Origin: JBBQNR01 sp038330145
Lineage (GTDB): Bacteria; Actinomycetota; Thermoleophilia; Solirubrobacterales; JBBDJG01
DNA length: 64,000 bases
NCBI GenBank assembly: GCA_038330145.1
Contig: JBBQNR010000004.1
Location: 26,845-90,844 of the forward strand
Direction of reading: 5' to 3'
How positions within the stretch are numbered: position 1 is the stretch's first letter; every line of letters starts with the position of its first letter. Below, in pieces: positions 50,072-58,911 of this stretch. The translations under genes were made by a program, and so were the position numbers. The notes beneath the pieces are model-generated. The model had not been told where the DNA came from, ran no database searches, and saw nothing but the letters and a program-made list of their open reading frames with translations.

Positions 50072-53000
50072 TCAGGGGGTCAAGACGCCCGGAACCGCGA
50101 ACACGGACTCGTCACCTGAGCCGCACATGTACGGGCAGGAGCCCGTCGGGGGTATGACAGAGCCGTCCGGGCCCGCGTCCTTTATCGCCAGGTCTCGTAT
50201 GGCCCAGATGGAGCGGTGTTGCTCGCGCACGAAGCCAGGGGAGAGCGCGTTCGCGGTCGTTGCCAGGGAACACTTGCCGCCGATATTCGTTTCCGGCGTA
50301 GCAGCACAGTCCACGGGCGCCGAGAACGCGGTGTCGAGGACTGTGGCCGAGCCCTCGTTGACCGGCAGGTTGGAGCGGTCGCTCACGCGGAGCGTGGTCA
50401 CCAGGATCACCTTGCCGGTGTAGTCACCGCCGTCGCTTCTGCGTAACACGTCGCTGAGGTCGACGGAGATCTTGACGTTGGCCTCGTTGGCCGGCGTGGC
50501 GGGGTTTCCGGCCAACACGTCGAGGCGCACCAACCCACTCCCCCTGCCGACGGCCGAGGTCGTGAGCGAGCCTGACTCCAGCTGCGGCGCGGTGCAGGAG
50601 GGCCTGTTGAGCGGTGCGACATGGTTGCTGTTGGGCGCCGTGCACTGCCTGAAGGACGGAACCAGCGGCACAACCACTGTGGCGCCCCCGGCGGGACGTG
50701 GATAGACGCCGGTGTTGGCGAAGGTGCAGGTGACCGTCTCCCCCGGGTCCAGGTTGATGGTGGCGCCGCGGTTGGGGATGTTGCCTGCGCTTGGCGACGC
50801 GGAGGCCCCGTCGTCACAGGCGACGCCGACCGCAAAGTCGATATTGGGCGCTTCGGTGACGGTGTAGCCGCTCTTGGCGATCACGTTCGTGAAGGTTCGA
50901 GTGTCGGAGAGCGTGGCGTCCTGGCCGCCGTCGTCGTCGAGCTGGAAGCTGGATGGCGAAAGCCCGCCTGTGGTCGTGAACGAGAAGTCGGTCGTCTCGT
51001 TGGGATAGGCGTCCTTCTTGATAATCACCGTGCCGCGCTTCTTGTTGACGAAGGTGCAGGTGACGGTCTCGCCGGCCGCGAGGTTGATGTTCGTGACCGG
51101 GTTGCCGTCGCTGCAGGTGGCGCTGGCGAGGTCCCAGCCGCTGGGAACCGCGGCCTCGGCGATGCTGTAGCCGCTTTGCGGCATCAGGTCGTCGAAGGTC
51201 TGCGTATTGGAGAGGCCGTTCCCGTCGTCGCCGTCGTCATCGAGCTGGAAGCTGGCCGGCACGAGGCCGCCTCCCGCATTGAACGAGAAGGCCTGGCCAT
51301 CGTCGGGCTGCGAGTCCTCGACGACGACGATCCTGCCGCGTTTGCGATTCTCGAACGTGCACGTGACTGTCTCGTCGGCGCTCAGGTCGATGTTGTCGGG
51401 CGAGCTACCGTTGTCGCACGTTGCGCCGGTCTGGTCCCAGCCGCTCGGAATGCTCTCCGCTACCGAGTAGCCCACTCCGGCTGGCACGTCCGCGAACGTG
51501 CGGCGGTTGGAAAGCGCGTTCCCGGTGTCGCCATCATCATCGAGCTCGAAGCTCGCTGGTGTGAGGCCGGCGGTCGTGAAAGAGAAGTCCTGGGGATCGT
51601 CCGGCGTAGCAGCCTTCTCGACCACGATCGTGCCGTCGTCGATCGGATTGACCGCGATCGACACCTGAGCGACGTTCGAATCGGAGCTGCCGTCGTTTGC
51701 CTTGAACATGAAGGAGTCGGGACCGGCGTAGTCATGGGCCGGCGTGTACGTGACGGTGTTGCCGGTGATCGGGCCAAGGCTCCCGTGCGCCGGCGGGTCG
51801 ACGATGGAGTATGTCAACGGACCTTGCTCGCGGTCCGACGCGACGAGCGTGATCCCAACGGGCACGTCCTCGTCGGTCGTGGCCTTGCCATCGCAGGCGA
51901 TCGGCGTACCAGAGTTGGTGGGAGGTATCTCGCAGATGCCCGCTGGAGCGAACGTCACGTGCTCCCATTGGGGCACCTGGGCGATCGGCGTGGTGGAGAA
52001 CTCTTGCGGATCGGATTGCCACTGGACGTCCCAGAGAATGCCGGGACTTTCCTGCGCGATAACGATGTCGCCGACCTTGTCCTCGAACTGCGTCGCCGGT
52101 GCGCCGACGATCTTGCTCTCGGCGAAGCTGACGCCGAAGAAGTTCTCCTCGGGCGGCACGATGTCGATGTCCTCAGGCGGAATCCCGAGCTCATATGGCA
52201 CGGTCGTCCCGTCCGGCGCGACCGAGTAGATCCTGTTCTGGCTCTCGGCGCCGATCAGCATCGTGCCGGCCCAAGGTCCGTAAGCAACATCGTCGGGCAC
52301 GGTAGTCAGGCCTTCGAGATGGGTGCCGAGCTGCGCGACCTCGGTGGCGACACCGCTGGCGGTGACCCGCCACACCCCGCCGGAGGTCGTGACCACGATC
52401 AGGTCCCCGCCGAAGGCGCAGTATCGATCCTGGAAGAGGCTGCCGCGCACGAGCCCTGTCTCGCCCGGGAGCGTCACCCACGGGTTTTCGACGGTCGAGC
52501 CATCCGGAGAGATGCGCGCAACGACCCCAGGAGCTCCGGTGCCGCTGAAGACCTCACCCGGGGTGAAGCCGCCCTGGCACGAGCTCGAGCGCACCGTCGC
52601 GACCTTCACCTCGTCGTCGAAGCCGTGCACCGTCGAAAGCTGCTGGTGTGAGCCGTCGCTGTCGATGAGCTCGAAGTTGTGCGGCTCGCCGCTTGGATAG
52701 TTGACCGAGACGGCGACGTCGTTGCTCGGCTCGTGATAGTCGATGCTCACCGGGCCGTTGAAGTCGGTGGTGATGGGATCGAGCTCCACGTGGCGGCTGT
52801 TCGTGATCGTGCAGACGACGTCAGTGCCGGCCGCTACCGGAACGTAGAGCGGGCCAGCGCCGGTCAAACTTGCCACGGTCTCGCCGTCACCATCCCGATC
52901 CGCGCACTCGATCGTCGTGGCGTACTTGCTCAGATCGGTGGCGGTGGCGAGCGAGCCCACCTCGCCGACAATGTGCGTGCCAACCGAAACGGTCTTCTTG

Positions 53001-56000
53001 CCGGTCGAGTCGCCGTCTGTGGCGTTGGCGCGCTGGGTGAGACCGTCGATGGTCAGGTCGAAACGGCCCGGATCGGTCGCCGGCGAAAGCTCCTTCTTGA
53101 CCTCGAGCGTGCCCGTGTTGCCAATCGGAATCTCCCGTGTGCTCGCCCGATCCCCCGCACCGACGCTGAGCGTGTTGTCGAGCACGAGCACGAAGGCGTC
53201 GCTTCCCGAGCCATCTCCGAGCGAGTCCCCCGTGTATGTCAAGAAGGGATACGGGATGCTGAATGTGGCGGTCCCGCCGCCGCTCGAGTCGGAAGTCAAG
53301 GTGACGCCCGTATTGCCGTTGTTGTCGGGACTACACGCGGATCCGGCTTCGAAAAGCTCGATCGAGAAGGTGGTGTCCGGATCGCCGCCCTGGTAGTCGA
53401 CCTGGATCGTGAGCGTGTTGCCCGACGGAGTGGCGGTGACCGTCCCGCGCAGCGGCCGGCTCGACCTGCCGTCGTCACCGGAGCAGTCGATGCCGCCCTC
53501 GACGTCATAGAGGTTGCCGGTGGAAGGCTGGGGCGTCTGCTCGCGCGTGTTGGTGATCGTGCAGGTGACGTTCTGCTTGTCGTTGACCGTCAGGCCGGTA
53601 ACGTCGCTACCGCTTGCAATGACCGCGCCGGTTTCGTCGTCGCGGCAGCTGGTTGCGCTCGTGTAGTCGGAGAGCTCGGTCGCGATACCCGACAGCTCTC
53701 TCACGGTGTGCGGTCCGGCCGACACCGTCACCGCGCCCGTGGTGTCCCCGTCGCCGGCGTCGTTCTTCTTGGTCGCGTCGTCGATCTCGAGGTCGAACCG
53801 CCCCGGATCGCCCGCGGGCAGGATGCTCTTCGTCACCTCGAGTTCGCCCGCACCTGGCTTCCGCGTGTTGGTGGCGGTGCAGACAACGTCAGCACCTGCC
53901 AGCACGGAAACGTGGAGTTGGCTGGACTGACTCGGGCCCGCCACGATCTGACCCGACCCATCCTGGTCCCTGCACTCGATTACCGAGGTGTAGTCGTCGA
54001 GGTCAGTGCCGAGGTTCTCGGAGCCAATCTCGCCGACCGAGTGCATACCGACGGAGACGCTCTGTTCGCCGGTGGTATCGCCGTCTCCAGCGTCGGGCGT
54101 CAGCGAGGTGTCGTCGAGCTGAAGGTCGAAGCGGCCGGGATCGTCGACCGGCGAGAGGATCTTCCTGATCTCGAGCGCACCGGTCGTCACGTTCTTTCGA
54201 GTGTTGGTCACGGTGCATACAACGTTCGCCCCTGGAAGGACGGTGGCGTAGCGCTCCGTGCCCTGGGTCGTCTGGCCAGCGCCGTTCTGGTCCTTGCACT
54301 CGATCGCCGTGTCATAGTCAGCCAGGGTGGATGGACTTGCCAGTGAGCTGACCTCGTCGATGCGGTAGCTACCGGTGGAAACGGTTTGGCTTCCGGTCGT
54401 GGACCCATCGGTGGCCTCCGCTCTTTCGATGACGCCGTTGATCCGCAGGTCGAACAGGCCAGGGTCGCTCGACGGAAGCAGCTTCTTCTTGACCTCGAGA
54501 CTGCCCGTCGTGCCCGCTGCACTGACCTGGCCCCAGTGCGGATGGCCGTCGAACCCGGCCGTGGACGTGAGCCGCTTGGGCTCCTTCGACTTGCCCACGG
54601 TGACGACCCAGACGTCGGCTCTCGAGCCGTATTCGTAGTAGGCGACCTTCGATCCGTCCGGCGACCAGGCGGGGTTGAACTGGGCGGTGTTGCGCGACGT
54701 GACCAATCGTGTCGGCTTTCCCACCCGCATCGGGTCCCTGCTGGTAACGCTGGCCCTGTAGACCGGCCACTTCCCTCTCTCGATAGCCCGAACGAAGGCC
54801 ACTTCTGAACCGTCGGGCGACCACGCTGAAGTGATGTTGTTGTTCGAGTCACCTCTCAACTGCTTCTGGTCGCTGCCGTTCGGCCTCATCGTGTACAGGC
54901 GCGCGTTGCGTTCGCCCGTCGGGTCGACCGTGAACATGAGCCTCGTGCCGTCAGGGGACCAGGCAGGGCTCTCGTCCGTGACCCCCGGGCGGAACGTAAG
55001 CCGCGTCTGTCCGCTGCCATCCGCGTTCATGACGTAGATCTCTCCCGCGCCGCGTGTATTCGGGTCGCGATCGGCGCGGAACGCGATTCGCGTACCGTCC
55101 GGCGACCACGTCACGTCAGTGTCCCCGGTGTCGTTGTGGGTCAACTGCGTCGGCGCGCCACCGCCGATGGGCATCGTGTAGATCTCGCCGTCCCCGTCGC
55201 GCTCGCTCCAGAACGCGATCTTGCTGCCGTCCGGAGAGATGACGGGCCCGTCGTCCCTCGCCAGGTCGAATGTCAGCCGCGTCTGGTTGCTGCCGTCGGG
55301 ATCCATGATGTAGATCTCGCGGTTGCAGGACAGGCCACATTTGGTCCGGCGCGGGTCGTCGCGAGCACTGGAAAAGACGATCTTGCTGCCGGTCGCCGGC
55401 CGTCCGTATTCGAACGTGCAGACGACCGTCTCGCCGGCGCCCACGTCGATGTTCGCCACCGGACTGCCGTCGCTGCATGTGGCGCTGGAGAGATTCCAGC
55501 CCTGCGGCGCGGGCGACGCAGAGACTGAGTAGCTGCCGGGAGCGACATTGTCGAACGACTCGCTGTGGGAAAGCGCGGGATCGGCGTCGTCGTCGAGTAC
55601 GAAGCTCCCGGGCGACAGCCCGCCGCCTGTCGTGAAGTCGAAGTTCTGCTCGCTGTCAGGCTGGGCATCGAGGAGGACCAGGATCCTGCCGGTTGTCGTG
55701 TCACCCGGGTCGAGCTTCGTGACGAAGCCGTCCAGAACGCCACCGTTGTAGGTCCTGTCGAACGCGCCCGCGGTGTTCGGGAACTCCGCCTCGCGTACCC
55801 AACCTGTGACGTATGCGTGTCCGCCTCCGTCGATGTCGATTCCGTAGCCTCTGTCGTCGCCGCTTGAGCCCAAATAGGTGGAGTATGCGAGCGCGGAGCC
55901 CGTGGCGTTGAACTTCGAGACGAAAGCATCCTGACCGCCACCAAAAAAGTTGCTGCCGCCGTTGAAGGTCCGATCGAACGCTCCCTCCGTGGTAGGAAAG

Positions 56001-57943
56001 TCCACCGAGTAGTTCGGGCCGCTTGTTGCGCCGGTCACGTACGAGCTACCGTTCCCCTCGACCGAGATTGCCGTGCCATAGTCGGACGAGTCTCCGCCGA
56101 GAAAGGTCGAGTAGGCGAGGGCCGAGCCGGCTGGGTTGATCTTCGTGACGAAAGCGTCCAAGTTGCCATCGATAGCCGTGTCGAACGCCCCAGCCGTGGT
56201 CGGGAAGTCCGAGGACGACGTCTGTCCAGTCAGATACGCGGCGCCGCCGTTGTCGACAGCAATGTCGAAACCCTGATCGTCCGAGCTTCCGCCCAGGTAG
56301 GCGGAATAGGAAAGCGCGGAGCCGGCCGCGTTCAGCTTGGCGGCGAAGGCATCCGAAGAGGCTCCGTGGAAGGCCGTGTCGAACGCCCCAGCGGTGGTGG
56401 GGAAGTCCGAAGACCCTGTGTAACCAGTCAAGTAAGCCCTGCCTCCCTGATCCACCGCTATGCCGTAGCCGAGATCGTCTCCCCCTCCGCCAAGGAAAGT
56501 CGAAAAGACAAGAGCAGAGCCCGACGAGTTGAGCTTGGATACGAAGGCATCGATATTGCCGTTCGAGCTAGTGGCGAACGCTCCGCTGGTGGTCGGGAAG
56601 TCACAGCAGCTATAGCCCGTCACGTACGCGTTTCCGTTCCCATCGACGGCGATCCCGTTCCCCTGGCCGCTAGTTCCCAAGTAGGTGGAGTAGGAAAGGT
56701 CCGAGCCGGTCGCGTTCAGCTTCGTGACGAACGTGTTGCAGCCGTTCGAGCTGGTTTGAAAGGCGCCGCTGGTGGTCGGGAAGTCCGAGGAGCAGGTGAG
56801 GCCGGTTACGTAGGCTCGGCCGCTCCCGTCGACGGCGATGCTCTTGGCGGCCTCGCTACTAGTCCCGCCGAGGTAGGTGGAGTAGGAGATGGCCGATCCG
56901 GCGGCGTTCACCTTTGTGACGAAGGCGTCGCCGAGCCCGTTGTAGGTTGTGTCGAACGCGCCCGCCGTGGTGGGGAAGCCCGGGGAGGAGCTTCCGGTCA
57001 CATAGGCGTTGCCGCCCGCATCGACCGCGATCGCACTCCCCGCCTCGTAGTCACTACCGCCTAGGTGGGTCGAATACACGAGGCCTGGGTCGATCACCAG
57101 CGGTCGGCGTGAGTCATAGGTGGACCCGAGCGCGAAGCCATACGAGGTGCCGCCCGCGAGCGCGTAGCGGCTGTCGACGCCGACGCGCCTTCCGCCGACG
57201 CGCTGGTAGCTCACGGGGCGAGCGTCCCGGAGCGTTCCGATCGGCGTCTGGACGAGCAGATTCCCCGCCGCCCCGATCGCGAGGCCGTCGGCGCCGCGGT
57301 AGGCGAGCTGAATCTTGCTCGGGTCGGCGCCCGGTGCAACGTGAAGCTCGTACTTGAGGATGCCGCCGCGGCCGCGAAAGACGAGATCGATTCCTGGCCA
57401 TAGGTCGCGGTATGCGAGCTCGCGGTAGGTGGCAAGATTCGTGTGCCGCTCGGAGCCGGTGAGGTAGTTGACCTTGCCCTGCGCCCGGTGGGTTGCCTCC
57501 AATCTAGGCGCCCCTGCGTTCAGTGGGGCCAGTTCGAGAGCGACGCCTCGCTTCCCCTTGGTCAATGCGAGTACGGCCTTGTCTGGCGTGAAATAGAACG
57601 CATGCCCTGAGCCCTCTGCGTAGTAGGAGACGCGCCTGTCGACCTGGCCTTTGTTCTGGATGAATGAGAGCGGCAGGCTCGCTTGCGCATGTCGCACACG
57701 TCGCTTGATCTCGCCACCCACGGGTGCGCCCGCTATCGAAGGTTCGGCCGGTTGTGTTGCGCCTGGCGCTAAAGGCGGATGAGCTAGCGACAACACGCCT
57801 TCGTGCGAGAGCAAGGGTCCGCCGCGCACTATCACCGCAAGTACGACCATGAAAACGAGGGCAAGCAGGGCCGGGAGTGCGGCCCCCACGACGCGGTCCT
57901 CCGACGTGAACACACCTCGGTTGCCAAAAGCGTCGATTCCCAA
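50072..57943 (-). CDS. Giant multidomain secreted protein (2623 residues)
   Basis: An exported protein with one N-terminal hydrophobic segment (19-40). Domains in order: DUF7948-like (about 88-286, FIQNKGQVDRRVSYYAEG); eight SBBP repeats (287-748; YSTYLGG, AVDxxGNAYVTG, FPTTxGAFDT); a transthyretin-like module (752-846); a TolB/PD40 propeller (853-1138; SPDGSKIAF, WSPDGT repeats); three LEVKK/SpaA-like modules (1147-1468) and a fourth (1611-1718); a propeller-like stretch (about 1770-2000); a cadherin-like domain (2022-2099); three more transthyretin-like modules (2104-2410); and the 210-residue C-terminal module shared with the protein at 41849. TTG 57943 is assumed; GTG 57913 is an alternative. 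Probable adhesin or surface scaffold. Confidence 0.82.
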   Translation of the reverse strand: MGIDAFGNRGVFTSEDRVVGAALPALLALVFMVVLAVIVRGGPLLSHEGVLSLAHPPLAPGATQPAEPSIAGAPVGGEIKRRVRHAQASLPLSFIQNKGQVDRRVSYYAEGSGHAFYFTPDKAVLALTKGKRGVALELAPLNAGAPRLEATHRAQGKVNYLTGSERHTNLATYRELAYRDLWPGIDLVFRGRGGILKYELHVAPGADPSKIQLAYRGADGLAIGAAGNLLVQTPIGTLRDARPVSYQRVGGRRVGVDSRYALAGGTSYGFALGSTYDSRRPLVIDPGLVYSTHLGGSDYEAGSAIAVDAGGNAYVTGSSSPGFPTTAGAFDTTYNGLGDAFVTKVNAAGSAISYSTYLGGTSSEAAKSIAVDGSGRAYVTGLTCSSDFPTTSGAFQTSSNGCNTFVTKLNATGSDLSYSTYLGTSGQGNGIAVDGNGNAYVTGYSCCDFPTTSGAFATSSNGNIDAFVSKLNSSGSALVFSTFLGGGGDDLGYGIAVDQGGRAYLTGYTGSSDFPTTAGAFDTAFHGASSDAFAAKLNAAGSALSYSAYLGGSSDDQGFDIAVDNGGAAYLTGQTSSSDFPTTAGAFDTAIDGNLDAFVTKINPAGSALAYSTFLGGDSSDYGTAISVEGNGSSYVTGATSGPNYSVDFPTTEGAFDRTFNGGSNFFGGGQDAFVSKFNATGSALAYSTYLGSSGDDRGYGIDIDGGGHAYVTGWVREAEFPNTAGAFDRTYNGGVLDGFVTKLDPGDTTTGRILVLLDAQPDSEQNFDFTTGGGLSPGSFVLDDDADPALSHSESFDNVAPGSYSVSASPAPQGWNLSSATCSDGSPVANIDVGAGETVVCTFEYGRPATGSKIVFSSARDDPRRTKCGLSCNREIYIMDPDGSNQTRLTFDLARDDGPVISPDGSKIAFWSERDGDGEIYTMPIGGGAPTQLTHNDTGDTDVTWSPDGTRIAFRADRDPNTRGAGEIYVMNADGSGQTRLTFRPGVTDESPAWSPDGTRLMFTVDPTGERNARLYTMRPNGSDQKQLRGDSNNNITSAWSPDGSEVAFVRAIERGKWPVYRASVTSRDPMRVGKPTRLVTSRNTAQFNPAWSPDGSKVAYYEYGSRADVWVVTVGKSKEPKRLTSTAGFDGHPHWGQVSAAGTTGSLEVKKKLLPSSDPGLFDLRINGVIERAEATDGSTTGSQTVSTGSYRIDEVSSLASPSTLADYDTAIECKDQNGAGQTTQGTERYATVLPGANVVCTVTNTRKNVTTGALEIRKILSPVDDPGRFDLQLDDTSLTPDAGDGDTTGEQSVSVGMHSVGEIGSENLGTDLDDYTSVIECRDQDGSGQIVAGPSQSSQLHVSVLAGADVVCTATNTRKPGAGELEVTKSILPAGDPGRFDLEIDDATKKNDAGDGDTTGAVTVSAGPHTVRELSGIATELSDYTSATSCRDDETGAVIASGSDVTGLTVNDKQNVTCTITNTREQTPQPSTGNLYDVEGGIDCSGDDGRSSRPLRGTVTATPSGNTLTIQVDYQGGDPDTTFSIELFEAGSACSPDNNGNTGVTLTSDSSGGGTATFSIPYPFLTYTGDSLGDGSGSDAFVLVLDNTLSVGAGDRASTREIPIGNTGTLEVKKELSPATDPGRFDLTIDGLTQRANATDGDSTGKKTVSVGTHIVGEVGSLATATDLSKYATTIECADRDGDGETVASLTGAGPLYVPVAAGTDVVCTITNSRHVELDPITTDFNGPVSIDYHEPSNDVAVSVNYPSGEPHNFELIDSDGSHQQLSTVHGFDDEVKVATVRSSSCQGGFTPGEVFSGTGAPGVVARISPDGSTVENPWVTLPGETGLVRGSLFQDRYCAFGGDLIVVTTSGGVWRVTASGVATEVAQLGTHLEGLTTVPDDVAYGPWAGTMLIGAESQNRIYSVAPDGTTVPYELGIPPEDIDIVPPEENFFGVSFAESKIVGAPATQFEDKVGDIVIAQESPGILWDVQWQSDPQEFSTTPIAQVPQWEHVTFAPAGICEIPPTNSGTPIACDGKATTDEDVPVGITLVASDREQGPLTYSIVDPPAHGSLGPITGNTVTYTPAHDYAGPDSFMFKANDGSSDSNVAQVSIAVNPIDDGTIVVEKAATPDDPQDFSFTTAGLTPASFELDDDGDTGNALSNRRTFADVPAGVGYSVAESIPSGWDQTGATCDNGSSPDNIDLSADETVTCTFENRKRGRIVVVEDSQPDDGQAFSFNAGGGLVPASFQLDDDGDDGNGLSNTQTFDDLMPQSGYSIAEAAVPSGWDLASATCSDGNPVTNINLAAGETVTCTFVNKKRGTVIIKKDAYPNETTDFSFTTTGGLSPSSFQLDDDGGQDATLSDTRTFTNVIAKSGYTVTEAPNIDFAVGVACDDGASASPSAGNIPNRGATINLDPGETVTCTFANTGVYPRPAGGATVVVPLVPSFRQCTAPNSNHVAPLNRPSCTAPQLESGSLTTSAVGRGSGLVRLDVLAGNPATPANEANVKISVDLSDVLRRSDGGDYTGKVILVTTLRVSDRSNLPVNEGSATVLDTAFSAPVDCAATPETNIGGKCSLATTANALSPGFVREQHRSIWAIRDLAIKDAGPDGSVIPPTGSCPYMCGSGDESVFAVPGVLTP
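50075..50704 (-). other. Conserved 210-residue C-terminal module, copy 2
   Basis: Encodes residues 2414-2623. Same length, same six Cys positions and same GVLTP ending as the module at 41852-42481, but joined to quite different upstream domains. It is preceded by YPRP in both proteins. Confidence 0.8.
50714..51634 (-). repeat. Three tandem transthyretin-like modules
   Basis: Encode residues 2104-2410, about 97-108 residues each, with the pattern (I/V)VVEK..PDD..DFSF, LDDDGD.GN.LS.TxTF, SGWD....TC.DG and ETVTCTF.N. A related single copy lies at residues 752-846. These acidic DDDGD loops could bind Ca2+. Confidence 0.75.
53540..54505 (-). repeat. Three tandem LEVKK/SpaA-like modules
   Basis: Encode residues 1147-1468, each about 105 residues, starting (S/A/E)LE(V/I)(K/R/T)K.LxPxxDPGxFDL and ending VVCTxTNTRK. 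A fourth copy follows at residues 1611-1718 after an inserted domain. Confidence 0.75.
54530..55387 (-). repeat. PD40/TolB beta-propeller repeats
   Basis: Encode residues 853-1138 with repeated WSPDGTRIAF/SPDGSKIAF strands and EIYxMxxDGSxQTRLT, about 45 residues apart, consistent with a six-bladed TolB-like propeller. Confidence 0.75.
55700..57085 (-). repeat. SBBP repeat array
   Basis: Encodes residues 287-748, eight units of about 58 residues with YSTYLGG, AVDxxGxAYVTG, DFPTTxGAFDT and DAFVTKLNxxGSAL. These beta-propeller-like units occur in secreted bacterial proteins. Confidence 0.85.
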
Positions 57944-58163
57944 TGACTTGCTCGAGCTGCGGCTTATGGCAAGGCCCCCCAGACGGCACTTGAATTTCGT
58001 GGCGAACCTAACAGCGCCCTAGCGGGACCGGCATAAAGATCCCGTCAAGACCAGAAGAAGATCCGATCGGATGACAGTCGACTGGAGGACACGCACTCGC
58101 GGCGGATAATCGAGCAGTTCCCAGGCAGGTTCCGTTAGATCGGCTGCGGGCCGGGAAACATCG
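57944..58163. promoter_or_regulatory. Upstream region of the giant protein gene
   Basis: 220 bp without a gene. On the minus strand a TTGACG hexamer (58043-58048) could be a -35, but no good -10 follows at the right distance. A perfect 12-bp palindrome ATCCGATCGGAT (58061-58072) lies just upstream of it and could be an operator. Confidence 0.35.
58061..58072. promoter_or_regulatory. Perfect 12-bp palindrome upstream of giant gene
   Basis: ATCCGATCGGAT is fully self-complementary and sits about 120 bp upstream of the TTG at 57943. No regulator is known for it. Confidence 0.3.
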
Positions 58164-58853
58164 CTACTCGAAAACGAGCGACAGCGATCCCAGCTGACCG
58201 AGGTCGAGTGCCAGCTCGTCTCCGGGCGAGACCACCGGTGGTGGGACGAGCGACCCGGCGATGATCGCGTCGCCAGGTCGCAGGCGCTCGCCGCCGGCGC
58301 CGATCGTGCGAGCAATGAGGCGGACGATACCCACCGGGTCGAGGGTGGCCTCGAGCGGATCCGCCTCGCCGAAGGGCTCTCCGTTGAAGGCCACGCGCGC
58401 GACCACACCCTCGAGCGGCACGCCGGCCACAGGCTCGCCGAACAGGACGGCGCGGTGGAAGACGTTCGTCGCCACGATCTGCTCGAGGTCGGTGAGCGAC
58501 GGGTCGACGTCGGCGACCTCGATCGCGGGGCCGAGCGCAGCGATGCCGCCCTCGGCCGCGGAGCGGTCGCAATCGGGCGCCAACTGCGCGCCGATGTGGA
58601 TCGCAAGCTCCGGCTCGGCCATCGGCCGGCCGGCGCCGGCAAGGGAGTGGGATTCGCCGGCGGGAACGAGCGTGGCCGTCGTCAGGAAGCCGGAGATCGG
58701 CTCCGCGATCCCGAACGCCCGCTGAACCGCGGGCAGGTTGAAGCCCACCTTCCAGCCCAGCGGCTCGGCGCCGTCCGCGAGCAGCGCCGCGCGGAGGGCG
58801 AGCTGCGCGGGCAGTCCGGCGGCCATGCGCGGGTCGATGGCGTCCGGCGTCAC
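58164..58853 (-). CDS. 2-keto-4-pentenoate hydratase/FAH-family protein
   Basis: A 229-residue protein of the MhpD/HpcG hydratase family, which in aromatic meta-cleavage pathways hydrates 2-hydroxypenta-2,4-dienoate. LGWKVGFNLPAVQRAFGI, PMAEPELAIHIG (metal-binding acidic residues) and AIEVADVDPSLTD are family blocks; GDAIIAGSLVPPPVVSPGD closes the fold. It is slightly shorter than the usual 260 residues. An inverted repeat separates it from the alpha/beta hydrolase gene upstream in the same direction, which suggests a C-C hydrolase/hydratase pair, though no ring-cleavage dioxygenase lies in the window. Confidence 0.83.
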   Translation of the reverse strand: MTPDAIDPRMAAGLPAQLALRAALLADGAEPLGWKVGFNLPAVQRAFGIAEPISGFLTTATLVPAGESHSLAGAGRPMAEPELAIHIGAQLAPDCDRSAAEGGIAALGPAIEVADVDPSLTDLEQIVATNVFHRAVLFGEPVAGVPLEGVVARVAFNGEPFGEADPLEATLDPVGIVRLIARTIGAGGERLRPGDAIIAGSLVPPPVVSPGDELALDLGQLGSLSLVFE

Positions 58854-58857
58854 TGCC

Positions 58858-58911
58858 TAGTGGCCCTTCTCAAAACGTTTCACCTGGCGAACGTTCCGAG
58901 AAGGCCCACTA
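58858..58911. other. Long imperfect inverted repeat between hydrolase and hydratase genes
   Basis: TAGTGGCCCTTCTC (58858-58871) and GAGAAGGCCCACTA (58898-58911) are complementary at 13 of 14 positions with a 26-nt loop. The right arm includes the hydrolase stop codon. It could attenuate the downstream hydratase gene or bind a regulator. Confidence 0.55.

Noticed and set aside
50621..52651. Long plus-strand open frames (also 52679-54346) opposite the giant protein
   Set aside because: They lie wholly inside the 2623-codon gene, whose translation shows recognisable domains throughout. The plus-strand translations have no family motif.
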